Assembly (NCBI GenBank): GCA_021413735.1
Contig: JAIOPV010000104.1
Coordinates: 1 to 63,645 of the forward strand
Length of the DNA stretch: 63,645 nucleotides
Reading direction: 5' to 3'
Source: Planctomycetota bacterium
GTDB lineage: Bacteria > Planctomycetota > Planctomycetia > Gemmatales > Gemmataceae
The notes under the pieces were generated by a model that saw only the letters and a program-made list of their open reading frames with translations, searched no databases and had not been told where the DNA came from. The position numbers and the translations under genes are program-made. This document shows, piece after piece, positions 55,185 to 62,698 of this stretch; the first letter of the stretch is position 1; every line of letters starts with the position of its first letter.

Positions 55185-55904
55185 CTACGACTTCCCGAGG
55201 ATGGCATCGACGACCCAGCAACCGCGAGCGTGCGGCTTCGTGCTGCGGCAATGCTCCTGAATGAGCTGGTGATCGCAACCAGCATCCATCAGCGCATCGC
55301 CGAGGATCGGCATCGTGGCGAAGTCACGTTCGGCGTAGATGTGTGCCGCCAGTTCTCGCACCGTTGACGTGAACCACTCCGGATTCCACTCAAGCGACAC
55401 GAACGGATTCGGAGTGACGTCGCGGAAGCAGTCGCTCGCGGGAGCACTGGGGTCTGAGAACTGATCAGAAGGTGGAAGGCTCGGAATCTCTTCGATGCAG
55501 ACGCGTGCATCATCAACCCGCTGGGAAGTTTCTCGTCGTTGTAGCAAGGCTTCGACGCCGCCTGGCTTCACTCCGGTTTCGGCCCACTCCTCGCCGCAGG
55601 TGAGGGCGGCCCAATCCCTATCGTGCGATTGCAAATCCAGATGGCCACGCGACCAGTGGCAGACACTCAGCCGTAACTTCCGGAGCGAGAGCTTAATCCC
55701 AAGCAGATCCGTGCAGGCTTGGAGCATGCTGGCCCGGCTCGTCGCTTCCCACTCGGCGGCCCCGAAAGGCGAGCCGATCACGTGCACTTCCCGATCAATG
55801 TGTGGACACCGAACAACGTGCCCGAGTTGGTCCGCGTGGTAACACATGGGAACGCCGGAGCCGCACCCACAGGGAAACATCATGACCAGTTCGGGTACTT
55901 CCAT
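55185..55904 (-). CDS. Planctomycete-type protein of unknown function with AGCD...HCR...LGKS tail
   Basis: This is a 239-residue protein with three parts. The N-terminus is Cys/His-rich (FPCGCGSGVPMCYHADQLGH). The middle has TDLLGIKLSLRKLRLSVCHW and is unrecognised. The C-terminus reads MPILGDALMDAGCDHQLIQE, then HCR, RGCWVVDAILGKS, almost the same as the tail of the protein at 29610-29933. I know this tail from many Gemmata-type proteins, but no function is established. AGGGAACGG precedes the ATG. It is convergent with the DUF1080 gene. Confidence 0.7.
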   Translation of the reverse strand: MEVPELVMMFPCGCGSGVPMCYHADQLGHVVRCPHIDREVHVIGSPFGAAEWEATSRASMLQACTDLLGIKLSLRKLRLSVCHWSRGHLDLQSHDRDWAALTCGEEWAETGVKPGGVEALLQRRETSQRVDDARVCIEEIPSLPPSDQFSDPSAPASDCFRDVTPNPFVSLEWNPEWFTSTVRELAAHIYAERDFATMPILGDALMDAGCDHQLIQEHCRSTKPHARGCWVVDAILGKS

Positions 55905-55984
55905 TTCCGTTCCCTGAACGCTCGCGGGGCGAGCCTGATGGCCCGCCCCGCGTTTCTATTCGTGCTACGCCGCAAGCGGCGATC

Positions 55985-57343
55985 TCAGATCAGTTCCGGA
56001 AGTGCGGTGCCGTCCGTTAAGTGTTGCGGGCGACCCGTCGGGTCGTTGATCGCCGTCGTTTCCGGGTTCAGCCCGAGGTTGCGATACAGCGTCGCGAAGA
56101 TGTCGCCGAACGTCACCGGCCGATCCTTCGCGTAGCCACCCGTGCGCTCCGTGCTGCCAATCGCCTGACCCGTCTTCATGCCGCCACCAGCCATGATCGC
56201 ACAACTCACCGCCGGCCAGTGATCGCGACCCGCACCGTTATTAATCTGCGGCGTGCGGCCGAACTCACCCCACGCAATCACCGTCACGTCGTCGAGCATG
56301 CCGCGAACTTCCAGGTCTTCCACGAGTGCCGTCAGGCACTGATCCAGCTTCGCACCGTGATCGCGAACCAGGTCGAAGTTCTTGCCGTGGCTGTCCCAGC
56401 GACCGTAGCTCAGCGTGACCACCCGTGCCCCAGCTTCCACCAGCCGACGAGCCATGAGCAGGTGTTCGTTCACCGTCGGGGCACCATCGTACTGGAACTG
56501 ATACGGCTTGCCGTCACCGTAGCGGTCCCGCGTCTTCTGGCTTTCCTTCGACAGATCCATTGCCTCGACCAACTTGCTCGACGTCAGCACGTCGAACGCT
56601 CGAGCCGTGTGAGCGTCGGCACCGCGAAGACCGCCAGCGGCATCCATCTCACGCTTCATATCGTCGAAGCCCGCGAGCAACTTCTTGCGGTCCGGCAGGT
56701 GATCCTTGTTCGCAGCATTGAGAACCATGTTCGCCATGTCCGGACCCGACGGCCGGAACGGGGCGAACGTGCTGCCGAGGAAGCCCGTTTGGCCAGGGTC
56801 GCTCCACGGGCCGTGCTGCGTCTTCTCGGCCATGCCGATGAACGGCGGCACGCTCGGATCGACGTTGCCTTGCAGCTTCATCACGGCGCTGCCGAGACTC
56901 GGCCGACCACCCAGCGGAGCCAGCGATTGTTGCGGCCAACCGGTCGTACACTGGAAGGCGTCGTGTCCGCCCTTCGCGCCGACCACGCTGCGAAGGAACG
57001 CGAACTTGTCTGCCATCTTCGCGATGCGGGTGAATGTCTCGCCGATCTGAATGCCGGTCACATTCGTCTTGATCGGGTTGAACTCGCCGCGAATTTCTTT
57101 CGGCGCTTCCGTCTTGATTTCCCACATATCCTGGTGCGGTGGTCCGCCGCCGAGGAAGATGTTGATGACTGCTTTGTGACTGGTTCGCGGCAGGTTGTTG
57201 TCCTGCTTGGCAGCAGCCTCGGCTCGCATGATGTCGGCGAGAGTGAGGTTCGCAGCACCGAACGAGAACGTGCCGACTTTCAGGAAGTTCCGGCGGCTAA
57301 TGCCGTCGCAGAACCGCACGCGGCCGAAGGGAATGTTCATCAT
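55985..57343 (-). CDS. DUF1501 family Tat-exported sulfatase-like protein
   Basis: This is a roughly 452-residue protein. A twin-arginine signal, SRRNFLKVGTFSFG, lies near residue 15. The DUF1501 marks are VINIFLGGGPPHQDMWEIKT, FAFLRSVVGAKGGHDAFQC, VTLSYGRWDSHGKNFDLVRD and VIAWGEFGRTPQINNGAGRD, which resembles the metal site of alkaline-phosphatase-superfamily enzymes. HWPAVSCAIMAGGGMKTGQ follows. In planctomycetes it usually pairs with a DUF1549/DUF1553 cytochrome-like gene, which is absent here. Two adjacent ATGs are possible starts; the first fits a GGGAG site best. Confidence 0.9.
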   Translation of the reverse strand: MMNIPFGRVRFCDGISRRNFLKVGTFSFGAANLTLADIMRAEAAAKQDNNLPRTSHKAVINIFLGGGPPHQDMWEIKTEAPKEIRGEFNPIKTNVTGIQIGETFTRIAKMADKFAFLRSVVGAKGGHDAFQCTTGWPQQSLAPLGGRPSLGSAVMKLQGNVDPSVPPFIGMAEKTQHGPWSDPGQTGFLGSTFAPFRPSGPDMANMVLNAANKDHLPDRKKLLAGFDDMKREMDAAGGLRGADAHTARAFDVLTSSKLVEAMDLSKESQKTRDRYGDGKPYQFQYDGAPTVNEHLLMARRLVEAGARVVTLSYGRWDSHGKNFDLVRDHGAKLDQCLTALVEDLEVRGMLDDVTVIAWGEFGRTPQINNGAGRDHWPAVSCAIMAGGGMKTGQAIGSTERTGGYAKDRPVTFGDIFATLYRNLGLNPETTAINDPTGRPQHLTDGTALPELI

Positions 57344-57523
57344 TTCAAGGCACTCCCAGAAGGTGAGGGAGAAGGCGGGAAGGTAAGGCAGGCAGAACAC
57401 CAGGGGGCAGCCGAGGTTTCGCACACTTCGACTGATATTGCGAGGATACTCCCGTTTTGGGCAGTCAGCAATACAAAAGAGCGGAAACGAACTGAGTGCC
57501 GCGTCGCCGAATCAGGAGTTCGC

Positions 57524-58615
57524 ATGTATTGCCCGTTCGTCGCATCCGTGATCGTGCTGGCCATCGCCACGGTTGCTTCCGCGCAGCCGAAAGCCGTGTT
57601 GCCGAAATTGCCGGACGAGAAAATCGTCGAGGCCTGGGAGAAGGCGGGTGCCGAACATGGGTGCATCGAGTGGGATGACTCGCCCTATCGACGGCAGCGG
57701 ATGACGGCGCGGACCCGGCCAGCCGAAAAAGCCGGTGAGATCCCCGCGTTCCTGATCAGTCCCGAGACCAAACTCGCGTCGCTGAAGGAGCCAACGGTCC
57801 CGTTCGGGCTCTACCTTCGGAAAGAAGTCACCGATGCACAACTCAAAGCGCTGCCGACGTTCAAGAACCTCCAATACGTTCTTGCCTACGGGCAACCACT
57901 GACAGACGCTGCCGCGCCGGACCTCGCCCGCCAAAAGGGGCTTCGTTACATCGACCTCGGCCGAAGCAAGATGACCGGAGCCGGGATGAAAGACCTCGCA
58001 ACGCTCCCGGCACTGGAAACGCTGCACGTCGATTCCATCAAGGTGACAAACGATGGTCTGACGCATCTCGTCAAGATCAAGACGCTCCGCGACTTGAATC
58101 TCGACGAGTCCGGCGTCACCTACGACGCCCTCGCGGAACTCGTCGCGTTGAAGAACCTCGAAACGCTGGGCTTGCTCAGTGTGAAAGAGGCGGCCGGCAA
58201 ACCCGCGGGGTTTGGGGACTGGGTCACGAAGTTGCCGAAACTTCTCGAGTTCCGCACGTCGACCCTGAGCGACGCGGAGATGAAGCACTTCGGTGGCATT
58301 CCAACACTGCGGAGTCTGGCTTTCGATGTGGGCTCGGTAACGAATGTCGGGTTGAAGGAACTGACGCGTGCGAAAGACTTGGAAACCCTCACACTGTCCG
58401 ACGCGAAACTGACGAACGCCGGGTTCAAGGAACTCGCTTCGTTCGGGAAACTTCGTCGGCTCGTGTTGTCCGGGTCGAACATCACTGATGCGGACTTGAA
58501 AGCCTTCGCGGGAATGACTTCGCTCCACGAACTCATCGTCCGAGGGACCAAGGTGACCGACAGCGGCGTCGCGGACTTGAAGAAAGCCTTGCCGAAACTC
58601 AGGATTGAAAACTAA
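57524..58615 (+). CDS. Secreted leucine-rich-repeat protein
   Basis: This is a 363-residue exported protein with a signal peptide (VASVIVLAIATVASA). About eight LRR units of roughly 24 residues follow from residue 95, e.g. KNLQYVLAYGQPLTDAAAPD, PALETLHVDSIKVTNDGLTH and GKLRRLVLSGSNITDADLKA, ending near PKLRIEN. The repeats resemble the planctomycete LRR type (L-x-x-L-x-L-x-x-T-x-(I/V)-T-D). The function is unknown, probably protein-protein contact. CAGGAG precedes the ATG. A much longer frame reaching into the DUF1501 antisense is not the real start. Confidence 0.85.
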   Translation: MYCPFVASVIVLAIATVASAQPKAVLPKLPDEKIVEAWEKAGAEHGCIEWDDSPYRRQRMTARTRPAEKAGEIPAFLISPETKLASLKEPTVPFGLYLRKEVTDAQLKALPTFKNLQYVLAYGQPLTDAAAPDLARQKGLRYIDLGRSKMTGAGMKDLATLPALETLHVDSIKVTNDGLTHLVKIKTLRDLNLDESGVTYDALAELVALKNLETLGLLSVKEAAGKPAGFGDWVTKLPKLLEFRTSTLSDAEMKHFGGIPTLRSLAFDVGSVTNVGLKELTRAKDLETLTLSDAKLTNAGFKELASFGKLRRLVLSGSNITDADLKAFAGMTSLHELIVRGTKVTDSGVADLKKALPKLRIEN

Positions 58616-58655
58616 CTGCGGTTGTTTACGCTCCCGCCTCGCCAGGAATTCCCAC

Positions 58656-59402
58656 ATGACATCCGCCGATCTCCCCGCTTCCGTGCTGGAACAACTCCGC
58701 AAGTTCGACACACCGACCGTGTGCAACGTGCTCGAACTCTTTGAGTGCCGACCGCGAACGGCCGGCTACATGGATGGCCGCATTCAGGCGTGTTACCCCG
58801 CGTTGCCGCCGATGGTCGGATTCGCGAGTACTGCCACCTTCCGTGCAGGCGCTCCGCCCCGTGGCGGCGACACATACATGGGCCTCGGTAATCAGGTCGA
58901 GTTGATCGCAAAGAACGCGTTGCCGAAGGTCGTGGTGTTTCAGGATCTCGATGATCCGGCGGTGGCGGCTACGTTCGGCGAGATCATGGCGACGACGTAC
59001 AAGGCGTTCGGCTGTGTTGGGCTCATCACGAGCGGGGCCGGTCGCGATCTGGATCAGGTCGAGCCGTTGAAGTTCCCGTGTTTCACGTCGGGCACGATGT
59101 GTTCGCACGGCTATACGCAGATCGTGGAGTTGGACGTGCCGGTGCGGGTTGGCGGCGTTTGGGTGAATCCGGGCGATCTGCTGCACGGCGACCGCAACGG
59201 CGTGACGACGATCCCAATTGAGCTGGCATCGCTGGTGGTTGAAGGCTGCGTCGGCTTTATGGCGGCTGAGGCAGTGGTGCTGAATTACCTGAAGGCCGGC
59301 AACGTGACAGCGAAGGGTTACATCCCTGCCCGAGACGAGTGCAAACGACAAATGGCGGAACTGGGAAAGACGCTGCGAGCGAAGATGCCGAAAGTTGAGT
59401 GA
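58656..59402 (+). CDS. RraA family protein (aldolase / RNase E inhibitor-like fold)
   Basis: This is a 248-residue RraA-like protein. FDTPTVCNVLELFE starts the domain. Metal/substrate residues appear in VVFQDLDDP, GEIMATTYKAFGCVGLITSG and GRDLDQVEPLKFPCFTSGTM, with WVNPGDLLHGDRNGVTTIP near the end. The family includes 4-hydroxy-4-methyl-2-oxoglutarate aldolases and RNase E regulators; the G-x-x-RDLD motif suits either. An AGGAA site precedes the ATG. It follows the LRR gene on the same strand by 40 bases. Confidence 0.85.
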   Translation: MTSADLPASVLEQLRKFDTPTVCNVLELFECRPRTAGYMDGRIQACYPALPPMVGFASTATFRAGAPPRGGDTYMGLGNQVELIAKNALPKVVVFQDLDDPAVAATFGEIMATTYKAFGCVGLITSGAGRDLDQVEPLKFPCFTSGTMCSHGYTQIVELDVPVRVGGVWVNPGDLLHGDRNGVTTIPIELASLVVEGCVGFMAAEAVVLNYLKAGNVTAKGYIPARDECKRQMAELGKTLRAKMPKVE

Positions 59403-59456
59403 ACCTGGTGTGATTGACAGGGGTCTGTTTTGCCGATAGCATTCTCGTCGGTGAAG

Positions 59457-59527
59457 GGCCTCGTCGCCAAGTGGCTAGGCAACGGTTTGCAAAACCGTCA
59501 ACCCCGGTTCGACTCCGGGCGAGGCCT
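59457..59527 (+). tRNA. tRNA-Cys (GCA), first copy
   Basis: The acceptor stem GGCCTCG pairs with CGAGGCC. The D-stem GCC/GGC, the anticodon stem-loop ACGGT-TTGCAAA-ACCGT with anticodon GCA, and the T-arm CCCGG-TTCGACT-CCGGG complete the cloverleaf. No encoded CCA. A second copy lies 55 bases downstream. Confidence 0.95.
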
Positions 59528-59582
59528 CTGTCCTTCGTTGTGTCTGGTTCGGTGTTGTCGATCGCGTTCTTGTGTTTGAAAC

Positions 59583-59654
59583 GGCCTCGTCGCCAAGTGG
59601 TAAGGCAACGGTTTGCAAAACCGTTATTCCCCGGTTCGAATCCGGGCGAGGCCT
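59583..59654 (+). tRNA. tRNA-Cys (GCA), second copy
   Basis: It has the same acceptor stem, anticodon arm and T-stem as the first copy, with differences in the D-loop and variable loop (GTGGTAA, TTATT). The anticodon is GCA. No encoded CCA. Two tandem tRNA-Cys genes with divergent loops suggest an old duplication. Confidence 0.95.
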
Positions 59655-59983
59655 CTTGCTCATCTCTCCCCCATCGGCTTCGGTCTCCTGCGATAATTTC
59701 AGACGGAAGATGGTGGACGGCCCTTCGGTGCAATCCAAACAAGCCATAAGATCAAGCCGGTCCTGAGCGTCACTCAGACCGGGCCTGTTATCCCGCGGAA
59801 CGGTGAAGTTCAGCGGTGGGGCAACGGTGAACTTGACCGTCTGGATCCATACCGTAATGACCTTTTCGTTTGGATCGGATGCCCTGACAAGGGGAGAGCC
59901 CACGCTCGACGGGCGATACAGATGGATTGGCCTGCCGTGAGTTACATGGTATCCTGGGGCTTTTCCAGCCCAGGAACCCAACC
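59655..59983. other. Gap after the tRNA-Cys pair
   Basis: This 329-base gap holds no gene I can support. A minus-strand frame across it (NEKVITVWIQTVKFTVAPPL) looks somewhat protein-like but runs antisense through the tRNA genes and has no credible start, so it could be a remnant. A short hairpin (TCCTGGG/CCCAGGA) lies at about 59952-59975, just before the next gene. Confidence 0.35.
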
Positions 59984-60439
59984 GTGGCAAAAAAGAAGGC
60001 TTCCGTCGCAAAGAAAATGGCACCGGAACCAACCATATCACCGGAAGCCATTGAAATGCGAGCGGATCAGTTCCTGCTCTGGCAGACTTGGTGTGCGATT
60101 CTCAAGCACAATGCCCACCGCGTTCGAGACGCTCGCCTTAACATTGAAATTGCTCAACTCTCGATCACATTCTTGGTTCCGAATCCTGAAACACTTCCAC
60201 TCGTCATCCAGATGTTAGTTCTCGATTTCGATGATGATGAGGTCACGGCATCTTTGACAAGTTTCACTCGAAAGACAATGCGGGCGCAAGGAGAAGGATT
60301 TACCTTGTTGCGAACTGCCACATTTAACTGGACTGCTTCGTCTCCTTCCTTTCCCCAATTCCTGGCGGATTTCGACCTGAACTGCCCCATGACACCCCCG
60401 GATTCGCTTCCACCGGGTTACTTCTACAGCGCCGACTGA
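59984..60439 (+). CDS. Hypothetical protein
   Basis: This is a 151-residue soluble protein. The N-terminus is lysine-rich (AKKKASVAKKM), and a probable helix contains EMRADQFLLWQTWCAILKHN. Later strands read IEIAQLSITFLVPNPETLPL and ending PPGYFYSAD. I recognise no family. The GTG start has an AGGA site ten bases upstream; the lysine-rich start is common in planctomycete proteins. No operon partner is seen. Confidence 0.55.
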   Translation: MAKKKASVAKKMAPEPTISPEAIEMRADQFLLWQTWCAILKHNAHRVRDARLNIEIAQLSITFLVPNPETLPLVIQMLVLDFDDDEVTASLTSFTRKTMRAQGEGFTLLRTATFNWTASSPSFPQFLADFDLNCPMTPPDSLPPGYFYSAD

Positions 60440-60629
60440 AAAGTGATCGGCAAATGCAGCCCAGTCGCGGGGCGAAGCGGAAATCGCGGTGAGGTGGTGA
60501 AACGCCCGGAGTGAAGCCGGGCGATGCCGTTTGGTATCACTGGGAATTGTCTGCGGGGTCTGAGGCGGTCGCCACGGCATGACTTTAGCTGCCTCATTCC
60601 TTCGCCCCAAGATTCCAGGAGATCAAGCC

Positions 60630-60827
60630 ATGTTCCGGACAATCTCGATCCTCGGCTTGTGTGTCGCGTGCCTCATCACGGTGGCAGTAGCAGCCCTCTT
60701 CGGGCTGAGGATTGCCACCGACGAATCCTTTTCAGTGGTGGATGTCGATCTGATCCTCTTCCTCGTCGTCGTCGGACTCATAATAGGCGGCGTCCACTAC
60801 GGCCGGAGGCGTGAGTTCCGACACTAA
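60630..60827 (+). CDS. Small two-helix membrane protein
   Basis: This is a 65-residue protein. Helix 1 spans SILGLCVACLITVAVAALFG and helix 2 VDLILFLVVVGLIIGGVHYG. The tail is basic (RRREFRH). AGGAG lies eight bases before the ATG. It may stand alone or be transcribed with the gene at 59984. No family was recognised. Confidence 0.6.
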   Translation: MFRTISILGLCVACLITVAVAALFGLRIATDESFSVVDVDLILFLVVVGLIIGGVHYGRRREFRH

Positions 60828-61152
60828 GACTCAGAGGCTGTTGCAAAATTAAGCCCGTCGGAATTGGGAACCGATCACGGCACAGGCGATGAGCATGAGG
60901 GCTCCAGGGGAGGAAGGGAGTATCCCTCCCTACTTTTCAGTTTTCGAAACTGGGGAAGGCACAGGAGCAGCAAGCGACGCATTACGACCTGTCTCTTAAA
61001 GAAAGTCGAATGCGCCGGGGTAAATTGTGGAGTGATGGAGTGGTCTTGGTGGGGCAGGCGTTCTTGCCTGCCCGAGCTGAACAAGGCAGACAAGAATGCC
61101 CGCCCCACCAAGGACAACAAGCAGAGAAACACCTGCTGCGCAACGCTTAACT
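60828..61152. other. Gap with inverted repeat and possible insertion-sequence end
   Basis: GAGGCTGTTGCAAAATT at 60834-60850 looks like the terminal sequence of several insertion-sequence families, but no transposase or second end is seen, so at most a remnant remains. The large inverted repeat at 61045-61112 lies in the same gap. Confidence 0.35.
61045..61112. repeat. Imperfect 28-base inverted repeat (CTTGGTGGGGC type)
   Basis: The arm 61045-61072 (CTTGGTGGGGCAGGCGTTCT...) is complementary to 61085-61112 with three mismatches, around a 12-base spacer. It lies just beyond the 3' end of the ceramidase-family gene. The pattern resembles the palindromes at 6695 and 20642 in design but not in sequence. 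Confidence 0.65.
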
Positions 61153-62622
61153 TCATTTCTGTTTCGCCAACTCCGCGAGCATTTCGAGCAGGTTGTTGGT
61201 GATGATAACGGACGTGTCTTCCTGCACCTTATTGGTGCCAAGCCACGTTTCGTATCCGCCGAGTTTGTGCTGCTCCGGCGTCGGGAGGTAGCCGTTGTAT
61301 CCGTTGGCGATGCCCACGATGATCGAGCGAGGGAACGGACTCCGACGCTTCAAATCGAGTCCCGTTTCGACGAATGTCTCGAAGGGGATTGCACAGATTG
61401 CGATGTCACCAATCCGGATCGCTTGCAGCGGTACTCTCAGCGTCTCGTCAGCCTTGGAGAGTGCAATTGCACGCTGGGCGTATGGTTCGGCGAGCGGTGG
61501 CAGCTTGGCTCGTTCAGCTTCATCCGTGATGCCAACGATCGCTTTGGCTCGCTCAAGTTGCTCGGCAGTGGGTTTGCGTAAACGAAGCGTGATCTCGCGC
61601 TGGATCATACCGAGGCTGACATCCGACTTATGGGCAGGGATCTTGTTCCGGGCATGCCACGCCGCGTCAGCGGTCTTTCCTGCGACGATCCGAATTTGCT
61701 CGAACGGCTCGCGGGGTGGTCGTGGTGGAGTAACGTTGAAGGGGATATTGTTGATGTCACCCGATGTTCCATTCGACAGCATCGCGACGAATCCATCCGA
61801 ACCATCGGCCTTCGCACCAATGCGTGTTGGCATCAGCCGGGCGAACTCGCCGAAGTAATCAGCCGACGCCATCGCCTTCGGAATGCCGCCGACATAATGC
61901 AGCGAGTAGTTGGCGTAGATCGCGAGCGGCTTGCGGGATTTCGCATCCTGCACAGACAGCACACTCACATCCGGGTCCGTTGAACCAGCCGCCTGGAGCA
62001 ACACATCAGGGCTGGTGCCTGGGTTCATCTTCACGAGATCCTTGCCGCCGAACGGGTTCAACGGCATCTTGTCGGGCTTCAGAAACCAGCGTCGGTTGAA
62101 GACCTCGTCGGGGAGGGGGTGAGTTGCGGCGCCGATCGCAGCGGGTCGAAGATCGCTGTGCGCGCGGATGATTGCCTCTGCGATTCCCGCAACGAGAATC
62201 TTGCGGTACGCAACCGCCTCCTTTGGGCCGTCAATCACGTTCGAGGGCGGCGCACTGTGCGTGTGCGTGGAAGACACGAGCATCCGTTCCGGGAGCAGAT
62301 CGCACTTGCGTGACGCGAGTAACTTGGCTTCGTCGATCGCTTCACGCGCGACACCGAGGTTATCGACGATCACGATTGCGAGTTTGGTCTTTCCGTCGTC
62401 GAGAACCAATGCGCGAGCGTGAAGTGCGTCGTGAGCTTTTTCAGCCATGTTCGGACCGAACCCGCCCGGCATGTTGACGGGGAAATCCTTCGGGGTGATG
62501 TCCACCGCAGCGACACCAGCACGCAGCACGGAAGCATCTTCAGCGCAGGCGAACGGCGCTGGGAATACCAACGCCGCAACAATTGATGCAAGTGATATCC
62601 GGAATCGTCGGACTGGCAGCAT
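61153..62622 (-). CDS. Neutral/alkaline ceramidase-family secreted protein
   Basis: This is a 489-residue exported protein (signal SIVAALVFPAPFACAED). LRAGVAAVDITPKDFPVNMP, ALHARALVLDDGKTKLAIVI and LVSSTHTHSAPPS (His metal ligands) are typical of the neutral/alkaline non-lysosomal ceramidase domain as found in planctomycetes. NGTSGDINNIPFNVTPP and GIANGYNGYLPTPEQ are later conserved blocks. It hydrolyses an amide-type substrate in the periplasm; in planctomycetes the true substrate is unknown. It probably stands alone. The serine hydrolase follows divergently... upstream on the same strand 76 bases away. Confidence 0.85.
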   Translation of the reverse strand: MLPVRRFRISLASIVAALVFPAPFACAEDASVLRAGVAAVDITPKDFPVNMPGGFGPNMAEKAHDALHARALVLDDGKTKLAIVIVDNLGVAREAIDEAKLLASRKCDLLPERMLVSSTHTHSAPPSNVIDGPKEAVAYRKILVAGIAEAIIRAHSDLRPAAIGAATHPLPDEVFNRRWFLKPDKMPLNPFGGKDLVKMNPGTSPDVLLQAAGSTDPDVSVLSVQDAKSRKPLAIYANYSLHYVGGIPKAMASADYFGEFARLMPTRIGAKADGSDGFVAMLSNGTSGDINNIPFNVTPPRPPREPFEQIRIVAGKTADAAWHARNKIPAHKSDVSLGMIQREITLRLRKPTAEQLERAKAIVGITDEAERAKLPPLAEPYAQRAIALSKADETLRVPLQAIRIGDIAICAIPFETFVETGLDLKRRSPFPRSIIVGIANGYNGYLPTPEQHKLGGYETWLGTNKVQEDTSVIITNNLLEMLAELAKQK

Positions 62623-62698
62623 GTCGCTTCTCCTTCAGGGCTGTTGAGCGTCGGTGACCTGCGGTCACTTTACGAATCCTCGGGGGACGAAGAGGATA

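Noticed and set aside
56021..57523. Long upstream extension of the LRR protein frame
   Set aside because: This part is antisense to the DUF1501 gene; the LRR protein has its own signal peptide and ribosome site at 57524.
59475..60041. Minus-strand frame containing PDSNRG and TVLQTVALPLGDEAV
   Set aside because: It is the antisense translation of the tRNA-Cys genes, a well-known source of false protein entries.
60834..60850. GAGGCTGTTGCAAAATT as an insertion-sequence end
   Set aside because: Only one end and no transposase; kept as a note in the gap entry and not called as a mobile element.
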